A stretch of 64,000 nt of DNA from Trema orientale. Lineage: Eukaryota; Streptophyta; Magnoliopsida; Rosales; Cannabaceae. Positions 47,576-59,900 of the stretch are shown in pieces. Positions within the stretch are counted from its first letter, which is position 1. The number at the start of each line of letters is the position of its first letter. The position numbers and the translations under genes were made by a program. The notes under the pieces were generated by a model that was given only the letters and a program-made list of their open reading frames with translations, was not told the origin of the DNA and did not search any database. The stretch covers positions 2,909,580-2,973,579 of the forward strand of contig JXTC01000002.1 in NCBI GenBank assembly GCA_002914845.1. The letters run 5' to 3'.

Positions 47576-47867
47576 AGACTTTTTCTTAAGTGGGGAGTAT
47601 TAGAAAAGTCATTTTAAAAAAGAGGACTAAAAAAGTCCATTTACCAAAGAAATGGACTATCGTCAATTTCCCAAACCTGAAAGCAAATACATCGGAAAAA
47701 GTGAATGTTGGGTTTTAACATGCATAGAGAGGTTATCTTAATAAATACTATTAAAATCACTACCAAATAAGAGTCACTATTAATGTTACATTTAAGCCAG
47801 CCCTCCCAATGGAGGGCATGTTTACATTCCCCTACTAGTGCACAAACAACTACTCTCTTACTTTTTC

Positions 47868-48193
47868 AGGTTAGGCTATAATATTAATGTTATAACATCT
47901 TGAGCTTTTAGGAGTGGATTATGGATTGGTAATCTAACATGGTAACATGGCATGAAATCTTGCTTTGAGATCTCCATAGTCCCTAGCTTGTTTGGTGTTG
48001 AGCCTATTGTTTGTTTGCATCTTTTCCTCTGTTTGAATTTGCATTCTTCCCCACTTTTGTTTGGACCATATGCATGTTGGGTACTTTACAGTTTATCTTG
48101 GCGCACATGTGAATGGGGAGCGTTAGAGTATAATACTATTTTTGGTTTACTTCCTAACAAATTAAGCTTTTGGGTTGGATTGATAATCTAACA
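47868..48193 (+). mobile_element. TRIM/SMART-like miniature LTR element
   Basis: Two short direct repeats of about 70 bp end in GGATTG(G/A)TAATCTAACA (47868-47938 and 48123-48193). The first is followed at once by TGGTAACATGGC, close to the usual initiator-tRNA primer site, and the second is preceded by a purine stretch (GAATGGGGAGC). Internal sequence is only about 185 bp and codes for nothing. The layout is that of terminal-repeat retrotransposons in miniature. It looks old, because the two repeats differ considerably. Confidence 0.6.
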
Positions 48194-49097
48194 GTCCAAT
48201 TTGGCACTAGTCTAATATCTATGTATAACATAGAATTCTCAGTATTGAAACTCTTTTCATAGGCATTGTAGAGACTAAACTCTTTTCATAATCTTAATCG
48301 TCTGATATTCACTTTAGTGATTTTTTTTCCTTTTGTTTCAAGTGAGTAATATGCATGAAACCAATGAAAACAAAAGATGAAAACATAGTGTTGTGCATGA
48401 ATTTTCTAGTGCAAAAAGAAAAGGCCAGCTCATTCGGAGGTAGTCAATTAGAGCAGACAAAACGTGTTCAAGAGAACGAGATGTATTCCAGCTCGAGAAC
48501 CGTTAAAACAAACATATCAATTTTTAATATATCCGCAAACAGTTATGGGAAATCAAATTCAAATCTCCAAAAATTTAGATTTTTCCTGATTTCGTAAGAT
48601 AGATATGATTTAAATTCAAATATTCACTTTCCTTATCTATGGGGATCCCATCGTCTACAAATTGAAAGAGATATGATTTAAATGCAAATATTTACTTTCC
48701 TTATCTATGGGATCCCATTTGGTCTACAAATTGAAAGAGATTGGTGGAATCTAACCTCTTGTATCCAGAATCATAAAGAATAACAATAACCATAATGGAT
48801 TTAAGCTCTTTATTCAAAAGGGTGAACTACTTTCAAAGTCTTGTATCATTTATCCTCTTATAGTTGTTTTATAATCTCGTTGTTATACTAAATTTTAGTA
48901 TCAACACATAGCATAACATACATACGGCCAACTCAAGCTGGAATAAGTAATACCAACATTCACTTTCCAAAACCGTATTTCTTTTGATGCCATAAATGGT
49001 GTTTTGAGAACTGGGTCAGCATATGAATATGTTAAATCTGGTTTGAAGAACTTAAAATATAATAAATCCAGAAGTTTATTATGTACAGATTGAATTT
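48194..49097. other. Intergenic with a 64-bp tandem duplication
   Basis: GATATGATTTAAAT(T/G)CAAATATT..., TTATCTATGG and CTACAAATTGAAAGAGAT occur at about 48602-48665 and 48666-48733. Nothing else was recognised. Small ORFs here show no domain. Confidence 0.5.
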
Positions 49098-49440
49098 TTG
49101 GTTACTGGAGTGATTTTGCCATATGCATTGCTGCAGCATTTGTACCCAGATTTGCAACCAAGGATGATTCAGTAATCCCAGCTTAATTCCACCACTGATT
49201 TACAATCTCTTGATTAGATTGTACTATTTTCTGCTTAGTATTTACATTTTTGCTTGCATTTGTTATTTCTACTATTTTATTGCAAATTTTTATTTCTCAT
49301 TCCTTAAACTAGTTTGTTTAATATTTAGATTTTACAAATAACTTGATAATCAATCCCTGTGGAGACAATACTCAGCTCACTACTATATTACTTATTCGAT
49401 ACGTGCACTTGCATAGAAATTATAAAATCCACAACAAACT
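49098..49440 (-). mobile_element. Fragment resembling a Tat/Ogre-type Gypsy LTR edge, reverse orientation
   Basis: On the minus strand, GCAAGTGCACGTATCG, TAAGTAATATAGTAG and GTCTCCACAGGGATTGA repeat the phrase order of 20505-20570. No internal domain is present. Tentative fossil. Confidence 0.35.
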
Positions 49441-51853
49441 ACAATGACGTTGTTCAGACCAAGGTCATTGTCTGTAATGACATCAAGCACAAGGCATACG
49501 CCCTCATCAGGAGAGGCACTTTTGTTTGGGGAATGGGGATGGTAAACACAAAACTGGTCTTGCCCCACATGTTGACATACCTACTTATTAGTCTGATGTT
49601 TTCCTTCTATCCATTAAAATGAGGATCATATGTGATGACATGTGATTATAACATGCAAAAGGAATATCTGATTGGGTAATGCTATGCGTCATCTTAAGAT
49701 ATCAAGCACCACCATATGAGGTGTCTGTTTTTTATTGGAAGATAGAATGACACTTCAAGTGGAATTCTACGTGAAACTCAGTTTATTAATTTCATCTTAC
49801 AATGAAAAACTAATATAATACTTGGCGCTCGAGTGATTTAAATCCCAAAGTTTCTACTTAGCCCTCGACAGCTATAATTGTGTAACGATAAAAGATCTTG
49901 ACACGTGGATGACCTATTAATTGTCAATGTTGTCGCTCAGCTTGGGATGGTGGCTTGGTGGTTCGCCGAGGATCCAAACTTTAATTTGTTCCTTTACCAA
50001 CCAGATAACCTGGTAAATGACTGATTCGAGGAGCTCCAAGTACTTGACGGAGCTTAGGTTCGAGGCATTCACGTTTCGTACTTGGCGCTATAGCCGAGGA
50101 AACACTAGCCAGAGATTATGCCAGAGAAGTGTCATGCAATGATCCTTCTTCCGTCAAACATTTAACAAACGTTAATAATTTTTAGAGGAAATGGGTGTTA
50201 TTGTCACGCATTGTCTACTTTAGGGAGATTTGTTAGCATTTATTTAATTCAAGGGCTAGATAGTCACTAATTAAAGAATCAATAACCTTTAGATTCTGTC
50301 TCGAATTCGGAATTTTTGAGGGGAAAAAAAATTCTAAGTAGTTTTATTTTCTCTTATTTGGACTGAAATAAAAAGTGATAGAAATTTTTTTCAAGAAAAA
50401 TGAGAGTTTGATTTGATGTTTTTTTTATTATATAGAATTTTGACATACTAATTAGTATAACCAAAAGTACTAAAATAAAATTTCATAAATTTTTTTAAAA
50501 AATATTTTCTCTTTCTTTTTCTTTGACTTTTTTTTCGTAATTTTTTTTCTCTCAAAATCCGAATTTCAAACAGATCCTTAATGTCACAAACCATTGTTTT
50601 CAAGAGTTCTTGGTTTACCTGTGACCAAATGGTTCCTAAAAAAATATACTTTCAAAAATCTTCCTGAATTAAAAAAGTTATGATAATTAAGCTCTTTTCC
50701 GTTAATGACTATTAAATTAACAATGAAAAATAACTCACTATTCGTGAAAAAAAAAACATTACCGATTTATTTAATTGAAACATTAAGGAAACTATGAGAA
50801 TAAAAAAAAATCCAAACTCACTTGTTTTTTAATCTTTCTAACATGTTCACGACCAAAAGAAAATAAAAAATCCCTTAAAAGTTAAAACTAATGTTAAAAA
50901 ATTGTGCCGAGAAAGAAAAGTGATGTGGACATAAGCTTCATTTTCGTTGTCAATTTAATGGCAATTAAGGGGGGGAAAAAAGACTTAATTGTAACTAAAT
51001 TTTCATTTCAGGAAGATTTTTGAAAGTTCTTATATTTTAGGAATCAAATTGTCACCAAGTAAAGAATTCAGGGACATTTTAGTGCCAAAAACTCTTTTGT
51101 TTTAATTATATACGTATAATATATATATAATTCATAAAAAATATTAAAATATTTATAGAAGAAGTATAAGCTTGATTTTATTTCTTTGAAGTCTGAAAAA
51201 CAACTATTTTGCTAAGAGCCACTTTTAATCTTGCGAAATTTAGGCGCGGTGCTCGTTTTTTTAACCTTACATAACCAAGAACCGCTTTTTTATTGTGATG
51301 GTTTCACACCATTTTTAGGTATACATTTACAGCATAAATATATACTCGGTATATGTTATAAAATGTACTCCAATTTTAGGTATAATTTTTATACGTTAAA
51401 TATATATATAGCCCAATATCCCAAAATTGACTAATATGACCAAATAACTTACCGAACTTTATATGCATGAAGCTTCTTCAGTTCAATTTCGTTTTCCCTC
51501 AGCATAGTTTCCGTTTGCTAAGAACGGTCACAGAAGAGAACGACATGAACAATCACGAATACTCAAATGGCAAGTATAACACTAAGCTCATTTCCAAATA
51601 AAGATACGATTCTTGCATAATTCAAAAAATGATATACGGCTCCTGACTGCTTCCTTACATTCCCCAGCTTGGCACTAAGGAACAATAACCCCGGTATCTC
51701 CAACAATGGTTCCAAATTTTCAGTTCAAGTATTTATGATGCATCAAAGCATAAAAATAAAATAAATAAATAAAGATGAAACAATATTGTCGATCTATAAT
51801 AAGGTCAATTAGCCGTAGATTATTTGAAATTGAGATAAAACAGAGCATAAAAC
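49441..51853. other. Intergenic, nothing firmly recognised
   Basis: 49840-50170 is a higher-GC stretch (GGTGGCTTGGTGGTTCGCCG, CGAGGAGCTCC, CGTACTTGGCGC) that may be decayed LTR sequence. 50170-51850 is AT-rich with no coding content. Confidence 0.4.
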
Positions 51854-52392
51854 TAGGGGTATTCAAAATCCACACGATCCAATCTAATCCGCATGTTCCA
51901 ATCTAATCCAATCCACAAAGTGCGGATATCCACAAAAGCGATTGGATCCAAAAATTGAAATCAGCACTTACGTGGATCGGATACTTTTTTTAGCTTAAAA
52001 GGTAACCGATCTAATTCAATCCGCATATAATATATAGATTTTTAAATAAAATATATATTATGAATATTTTGGGTTTAAATTAAGTTTAATTTTAGATTTT
52101 AATAGATTGTATTTAATTTTATATGTATATATATGATTAATAATCGGCCAAATTTGTAAAAAGACTCAAATTTGTGCTAAAAATAAATAATCCAAGACAA
52201 AAAATGACATAAAGCTCAATTTTAAGAGCTTATTTATTAGGCCCAAGTAACCGATCCAATCCGTACATTTGCGGGTTGGATTAGATTGGTTTAAACATTT
52301 TATATAGATTGGATTGGGTAAGAAATCTCAAATCCGCAGATCGGATATAAATATGCTAAAAAAGTGCGGTTTGAATCGGATGAACACTCTTA
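51854..52392. mobile_element. hAT-type MITE with perfect 8-bp target duplication
   Basis: CATAAAAC lies on both sides (51846-51853 and 52393-52400). The element starts TAGGGGTATTCA and ends TGAACACTCTTA (reverse complement TAAGAGTGTTCA), typical hAT ends. Inside both ends are AATCCG/CGGATT-rich words. It is 539 bp with no coding region, lying about 110 bp past the stop of the F-box pseudogene. Confidence 0.85.
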
Positions 52393-52504
52393 CATAAAAC
52401 CTATAGGAAACTCAAAATGGGACAGGTAACATAAGCTTCCATATTCAAAATAAAGAGAATTAAAGTACGATTCTCACATACTTTAAAAACCAATACAATA
52501 ACAT

Positions 52505-53694
52505 TTACTGATTTTTCCTTCGCCTTCTAACAAGCCTCCTCCCTCCTTTGATAGAAACTAGACTCTCCACATACTGACCTGAATAAATTACACCATCTGC
52601 CTCATGTTCATATAGATTCCGTGTTTGCTTGGTACGAAGGTTATAAGACACTACTTGACGATCTTCAGAATTCATCATAAGAAGCTCATCACTCTTCCAA
52701 AATGTCAAAGGTGAACGAATTCCTTCCAGAGGCTCAATTCTTGCACAGCTTCTCCAGACATAACTACAACCTCCAACATAACCATCACCATCATAGATGA
52801 CATCCATTACCCATATTTGAATCGATTTCGGAACCCCTTTCCCTCTGGTGTAGCAAAACAGATAAATAGAATCACTCCACATGTACAGCAAGAGTTGATG
52901 ATGGGGAAAGGTCTAACATATGGAGATCAACTGGCAAAGGTACGGCGTGAAACACCTCGCTGCCTACGTCAAATGAGAGAACCACATTGGAAAGACCCAA
53001 GTTCAGCCAGTAACAAGCTCCTTTGTAATGTACGTGGTGACTGTACACAAACAAAGACCCAACTTCAGTAGGAAAGTTGATTTCCCTCCAAGAATGATCA
53101 GTACCGAAATTGTATACCTCAGCTCTCACACCATGATCATCATCAGACAAAATCCTAACAAGCTTGTAATGGTCACCTCTTGAATCGCAGCCAAATCCCA
53201 TTATGTCGACACGGGGATCATCCATTTTAATGTCCGATTTCGGAACAAACTTCTTGAATTCAGCCAGCGCCGGATTGGAAAGAAAGACCTACGGAATCGG
53301 AGTTTACAAAGCAAATGATCCCATTGCAGTGAAAAGTCTTCACCCGATAAACAAGCATGCGAGTTTTGCCGTCGAGGAGTGTCGAATTGACGTCAAAAGT
53401 GAAGCAATCGAAGCCGCCCTCGTGGGTACCATCGCTAATGTACCGAGTGAGATACGAAACTGAGGGAATGACCAGGGGCTTAGGGCTGAAGCGGTAGTGG
53501 ATGAGTCAAGTTGTATGGTAGAAAGTGGTATTGTGGGCATTGTGGAGGTGCTTGGCCACGAATTTCGGGTCTTTGATTAGACTAGTGATAAGAGTGTACC
53601 AATGCTTACAAACGCTTTTGAATCGTACAAGAGACTTGGGTATTAGCCATGACATTATTTCCACCACAATCTCTTCTGGCAGGTTATTTGCCAT
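52505..53694 (-). pseudogene. F-box protein with FBA-type C-terminal domain, broken
   Basis: The ATG at 53694 opens an F-box (MANNLPEEIVVEIMSWLIP, then LVRFKSVCKHWYTLI) as in substrate receptors of SCF ubiquitin ligases. An F-box-associated region follows (DGTHEGGFDCFTFDVNSTLL, ICFVNSDSV, LSNPALAEFKKFVPKSD, DPRVDIMGFGCDSRGDHYKL, VYNFGTDHSWREI, GACYWL, VVLSFDVGSEVFH, FWKSDELLMMNSED). In the assembled sequence a stop follows NTTFYHTT, a frameshift lies around NSDSV/FLSNPAL, and another lies near STLAVH. The reader must change frame at least twice. The gene is intronless, about 390 codons, normal for the family. The breaks could be real decay or sequence errors; three independent ones favour decay. 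Confidence 0.85.
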
Positions 53695-53880
53695 GTCTAT
53701 AGGTTCAAACCAAAAAATTTCCAATTTCCAATTCCTAAATGTAGGGAAAAGAAATTGAAAGTATACTTGAGCTAGAAACAATAAGAAATTCTACAAAGGC
53801 TAAATATAGTTGAGATTAAACTAAGTAAAGTTCAAAAGTAAAGAATAGAAAAGAAGAAAATAAGAATATCTTTAGAAAAG

Positions 53881-54064
53881 GAATAATGCTATAGGGTACC
53901 AGTGGTGCCCAGCACCACAATGATGTGTCAATTTGTCACTGGCTAATCATAATTATAATTCAAGTGGAACCCAAGTGGGACCCAGTTTATTAATTAAATC
54001 ATCCAGTGACAAACAGACATGTCATTGTGGTACTGGGCACCACTGGTACCTTATAACATTGCTC
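53881..54064. mobile_element. 184-bp foldback MITE, Mutator-type
   Basis: TTAGAAAAG flanks both sides exactly (53872-53880 and 54065-54073). The ends GAATAATGCTATAGGGTACC and (reverse complement) GAGCAATGTTATAAGGTACC continue as a near-perfect inverted repeat of about 60 bp (AGTGGTGCCCAG.., TTTGTCACTGG). No coding content. It lies about 190 bp upstream of the F-box ATG. Confidence 0.88.
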
Positions 54065-55739
54065 TTAGAAAAGAGGAAGTCCTAGTTCTATGCTATGACG
54101 AGTTTATCATCCTCGCCTCATTTCTTTTCCTGATTGCTTCAAACAAAGAAAACACAGACAGAATAGAGCAATGGGATAATTATTAGACTCAGGAGGGAAA
54201 AACAGATTTCTAGGGTTAAAGGTCAAATGCGATGCGCCTTACATGATTTTACTTCTTGTTATTATTATTATTATTATTATTATTGTCATCCTCTTGGCTA
54301 CTCTACCGATACCCTTTAGCATAATTTTTTGTTTACTTAAAAAAAAAAAAAGAATTTAGGCATACCAAAATATTAATAATAATAATAATAATCATAATAA
54401 TCAAGTAGTATTTGGAATTTCAAACTATTGTACATATTTTGCGTCGTATAGATTCTTAAATTTTTAACCTTTACAAATTTATATATAGATACATGTCTTA
54501 TTTGAGATTTCTTCTAGATTCAACTTTGGGTATTTACATGTCACACAAAGTTGTGTATTTACATCTAGGGGTGTACTAAGCCCCTTACGATAAAAAATAG
54601 GACTCATCTATAAATATTTCCAAAGCTAACCCTCATTATCATGTCACACATTTAAAATTATTTGGATACTTTATTTCCTTAATAAACCCTAAAATACATT
54701 CTTCCCTAAACTACTACTGCCATCCCCACCTGCAGCACCCTGCGATCGAACTTGTTTGGTCGCGTCTCTTGGCCATTCCAACCAATTTTCAACAACAGCT
54801 GAAAAATTTCGAGCCACAGATCGAACATGGTTGGTCCCCTTTCTGATGCCACCACTTTCACTTTTATCTTTTTCAACATGGTCGATAATTTTCGGCCGAG
54901 TTGAAGGTGTTTTTGAAATTTCAAAAGTTTTACTCAATAAAGGTCCTAATTGAAATAAGAAAAGGAATAAGAATGATATTTCATTTTTGGTTAAAACTTG
55001 TAATTAGAATTGGAATCATAATTACAATATTTGATTACATATTAGAATGGAATAGAATAAGTACATATAAACTAAAAGATCCATACGTTTTTAAATATAA
55101 TATGTGTAAAAAAGGGCAAAAGAGCTAAAATAATGCTTTTTAAAATTTTACTAAGGAATGGAAAAAGGATTCCCTAGCTGGGATGAAGAAAACATAATTC
55201 CATTAGTTGATGTTGATGGAATTAGATTTCCAAAAGAATGAGGATTCTTTTACTTAACTTTGCAATCAAATAATAGAATGGCCCTTTTATTGGAATGACC
55301 TTTCCATTCTAGGACCCATTCCATTGAGCCAAACATGCTTATGTGATTCAATGGAATCTACTTCGTTGATACATATGGCCATAGTTACTCCTTATGTCAC
55401 ATCATGTCCAAGCATAACTGAACGCTATATAACCCTACTTGTTAAACATGTTTTCATCGTGATTAGTCAAATCTTCTATATTTCGTGCAAACCTTTGTGG
55501 AGGCACATATTCTTACCCTCTACAATACATGCTTTACTTTTTACAAATCCGTGTGTCAAGCTCTCAAAAGAATTACATAAATTAAAAAGAAAAAAGAAAA
55601 ACTATTTTCTAAACTATCTAATGCCAACTATCGAGATTGATGATGTGGCATCAGAGGCTTAGGCATCAAGCATGATACGTACTTTTGTTTTTTTTTTTTC
55701 TAAAAAAATTATTTAACAAATATTTTTATCGTTTCTTTA
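54065..55739. other. Intergenic with microsatellites and MITE-like debris
   Basis: (TTA)n at about 54258-54284 and (AAT)n at about 54373-54392. 54930-55335 has GGAAT/ATTCC-rich words (AGAATGGAATAGAATAAG, TTTCCATTCTAGGACCCATT) that look like MITE remains, but boundaries are unclear. No gene is supported. Confidence 0.45.
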
Positions 55740-56030
55740 TTTTGGGTGTATTTAAATGGAAATATGTTATAATTAGAATGGGAGACATTTAAAGCGAAAA
55801 AAAAAAGTTGAATCAATTGTAATTAGGATGAGAGCATTTGAATGGAACCATTTGAAAATAAGGGTAGCACCATTCTTATTCCAAGAAGAAAAAATACATT
55901 TCAATAGTTGATATGACTGATAAACAATTTGAACAGAAAAACTTGAATTATTGAAACTAACACATATTCTAATGAGTATACTATTTGAATAGCATGAAAT
56001 TGGTGAACCAAACGGAGCCAAACATATTAG
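55740..56030. mobile_element. MITE, family A copy 2
   Basis: GTTATAATTAGAATGGGAGACATTT near the left and GTGAACCAAACGGAGCC at the right repeat the layout of 21121-21470, including the GGGTGTATTTAAATGGAA-type left edge. No coding content. Confidence 0.5.
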
Positions 56031-56974
56031 AGAAAAAAAAATTAGAAGGAAACTATTGTTTTGATATTTTAAAATTTTAAATTTATATCATATATATATA
56101 CACATGTAGAAGTTATTTAGTTAATCTTATTAAAAAGATGTCGATTAGATTTGAAAAAAAAATGAATTGTGAGTTTAAGAATTCAAATATATAGTTGCTG
56201 AATTCTATTTAAAGATTTATTTATTATGTCCCTATATATTGTTACAAAAATATCGTGATATTATACTAAATTTAGAAAGTTAAATGCGTAAAAAAAAATA
56301 CAAAATTTAAATATATTATTGGAAAAACATTTCAATAAATTATTGGAAATTATCTAGTAAAACATATAACAGTCACAAACGTTTCCACAACATATAAAAT
56401 AATGAAAATAACATAGTAAATTATACCTCCTCACCCAGGTGTTATGAGAATTGCTAATAGTATCTGTTTGCCAAGATGAAATGGTTCATAAATAGTAATG
56501 TTGTATCAACTTGCTACTCGTAATGAACTACTGAGTCGTGCCCAAACTCTATCACCGAGACTACACGAACCACAACAAGAGAGTCCGACTCACATAAGAG
56601 CTCAACCACAACAAAAGGAGAAAACTAGAATACTAAAATGACTTGTAACTGTTGACTAACTGAAGCTAGTCGCCACCGAGGAAAAGTAAATAGAAAGGAG
56701 AGATCAGAATATTTTGGTGCGTTGAAATGTGAAGGAGACCTATCATTTTATAGGCTCCATAAGGGAGCCTGCCATAAATCCTTTCTACCAAGACAAAAAA
56801 TGTTTTGGCGGTTTTTTAAATAAAAGCAAAACTTTTTTGTCTGTCACAGTATGTTAATAACAGTTTAAAATAGGTTGTTACACATGGAGTGGGCATTTTG
56901 GGCCAGCATTCAACCGGCAGGACAAACAATGACGATGGTCAGTCTTATTATTACCACAAATTGCTCAACTTTTC
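56031..56974. other. AT-rich intergenic
   Basis: No coding content recognised. A possible decayed 5' part of the following pseudogene could begin anywhere after about 56890. Confidence 0.4.
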
Positions 56975-59900
56975 CCTATAAAATCTCTATTTTTAGGATC
57001 CCAACATTCTAAAACCCATTGCCATCATACTACTCTATAGTTTGGAGCAACTAATGAGTGTTGTACTATGCACCAGAGTGGCCTATTGTAAAATTACAGT
57101 AAGGTCTGGTGCCCACAACTATGAGGGCACTTATTCCTCCGTTGTAGTCACCATCGTCACTGCTGCATCATTTGTCATCATTGACCTCATGAATCTCAAC
57201 CAAGTCACAGTCGACCGGGAGTTCGAGACGGCTTGGGTGGAAGGAGGCACAACGCTGGGTGAGACTTACTATGTTATTGCCAGGGCCAGTGGTAGCAGTA
57301 GTAGAAGTGTTCACCATTATGGTTTCTCGGCTAGATCTTGCCCAATTTTGGGAGTTGGCGGCCATAATTCTGGCAATGGATTCGGGTTATTATCCCGAAA
57401 ATATGGCGTGGCAGCCGACAACGTGGTGGATGCACTACTAGTCGATGCTAATGGGCAGTTGTTAGATTGGAAGGGCATGGAAAATGATGTGTTTTGGGCG
57501 ATCAAAGCAGGAGGAGGTGGTGTTTGGGGCATCATCTATGCTTGGAAATTGGAAAATTGATTTGATTAAACTCCCACCCAATGTTACTGCCTTGGACCTA
57601 TCTAGACAGGAGACCATAAACCAACTAACAAAGCTAGTAGCCAAGTGGCAAGCAGTCGCTCTTAACTTAGAAGATGATTTTTATCTCTCATGTTTCATTG
57701 GTGCTGGCTTGCTTGAGGCTACAAGCATCAATATGATGGCTACGTTCAAAGGCTTTTATTTGGGACCAATGCCCTATCTCTCATCCATCAGGATTTTCCA
57801 GAGTTGGGTACTGTAGAACAAGCTTATGTGGAAATGAGTTGGATTCAGTCTATTATTTTCTTCTCCAACCTTAATCCTAAAAGCTCTATGTCTGAGTTAT
57901 GAAACCATTATCTCTAAGACAAGACATATTTTAAGGCGAAATCAGACTATGTGCGAACACCAATTTCGTACGAAGGCATAAGGCTTGCCTTACGCCTACT
58001 AGAGAAGGAGTACAAAGGGTATATGGTTTTAGATCCTTATTGTGGCATTGTTGGGATATTTGCCCTAAAAAAAGTAGATTTCCAATTTTATCCTTTTAGT
58101 ATAAATAACTTTCTCTTATATGCGATTATGATATTTGCTAGATTAAACTATCTCAGTTGAATAGTTTATTTATCTGAAAAAGATTCCATGACTTTATTTG
58201 TGTATAAAGAAACAAACATGATTAAGTATTAATTATGGGGAGACTTATTTCTTTATCTAAGTCTAAAAGAATTAGTTCACAATCTGTAAATAAGGATGGA
58301 ATACTTTATTTACTAAAGATTGTAGTGTTTGTCTATCTCAACGAGAATGATGTGTCTCAAATCATTGAAGTGTCTGACTTCTAATAGAAACACTAGTACA
58401 ACATAAATAAGTTATGTGTATTAAACTGGACTAGATAATATAAAGAATTAGAGTGCTGTAACTCAATTCTTATATTATCAGAAACTAGCTCTTAGCATAT
58501 AGATCTTAATCCTTGATGTTTGACTGGACTTGCTTTCATGGGTTATAGCCTTTTGATTTGTTAAAAGACTAACCTCTATGAAATTAGAGGTGAACTCTGG
58601 CATATTGAAGGTTATGACTTATGAATTGATGGGAACACCAAATAGTTAAGGACACTATACATTAATGCCACTTTAGGTTCTTTCAAGATTCATGGAATAA
58701 TTAAATTTAAGATCTTAGTATTCACTTTGTGAATTGGTTGATAATTTTGTCTAAATGGCCATTGAGAACAAAATTATTGACAATATTATTCCTTGATAGA
58801 AAGATGGTAACTAGGTAAATATATGTTGGAGGGGTATTACGGTAATTTCACCTATCCAACTACGGCATTGTATAAGGATTCTATATATGGTGTAGAATAT
58901 ATTAGATGGATCGGTTAATCAAGGCTAGTTGATTAAATCTCTATAAAAGGCATGACAATTAATCTAAGAGTGCAGTATTGGGCCTTTAGTAGAGTGTTCC
59001 CTTTACTAATAGTATTTACATAAATACCATAATAAGAGTTATTATGTATTTATCATACTATTGAAACTTAGATTATTTGGATCCATTAAGTCCTTTGTCT
59101 AACTCAATAAAGCTCATTAATTGGTTGGTGGCATTTGTGAAATTAGTTTCATGAAACTGGATAAAATAATGATTCTACACAGAAGTTGTTATTTTTATAA
59201 ATAAGTTACATGGGTTGGGTATATTTATAAAAATATACCCAAAGCCCAAATTAGAGAACAAGCCCAATCCTAGTTAGATAAGGTTAGCAGTTTTGGGCCC
59301 CATATATATAAGATATATGAGAGAAAAAACTACACAGCCCTAATACTAGTGCTACACGCATAGAGAGAGAGAGAGAGAGATAAATCGGCTAAGGCTGAAA
59401 AAGAAAGGTACTCTGCGCCAACTACGGTGAGAAAGAGAGAGAGAAAAAGTTTTCTACTATCTCACAGTCTCATCTCAAATCCCGGTGTTCCAAAGGATTA
59501 AGGTGTTCTTGATCGTTCTCCAACGAAAGTTTCAACTTGGTGCCCACTCGTCTCATCAATTAAGAGCAAGAGCATAGACAGGAAGATCTAGGGTTAGATT
59601 TGATCACCATCATAAAGGAGATCAAGGAGGAGCATGCTGTAAGAGGTAAACCCTAATCTCATCTATAGAGTTTTGTATCTAGATTTGATTTATGTTATAC
59701 ATGTTCTTATATATGATGTATGCATGTTCTATGGTTATGAAAACTATTTTCATGTAAAAATTTTAAAACCTAAATCTGCTAATTTTTCCGCTGCATTCAT
59801 GATGTGATCATGTGTTTTCTATATTTGCATGCATGCATGATTTTTCTAAGTGTTAGGACCATTTACTAACAGGCATCATAGATCGTATAAGCACTGAATC

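Larger units (their letters stand above)
45796..47672. mobile_element. Pack-MULE carrying a glycosyltransferase fragment
   Basis: The left end GGGAAATTGACGTGAATAGT and the reverse complement of the right end (GGGAAATTGACGATAGTCCA) match. The similarity continues inward about 75-100 bp through (G)GTAAATGGA(C/T)TTTTTTAGT and AATGACTTTT. The flanks are AAATTTGAA (45787-45795) and AAACCTGAA (47673-47681), seven of nine bases equal with both changes T/C, consistent with an aged 9-bp Mutator target duplication. There is no transposase inside. The cargo is a tandem repeat (46011-46404) and a UDP-glycosyltransferase gene fragment on the minus strand. This is the definition of a Pack-MULE. Confidence 0.8.

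Noticed and set aside
48355-48597. 80-codon plus-strand ORF
   Set aside because: No domain, and the surrounding sequence is repeat-like; its length is within chance for this composition.
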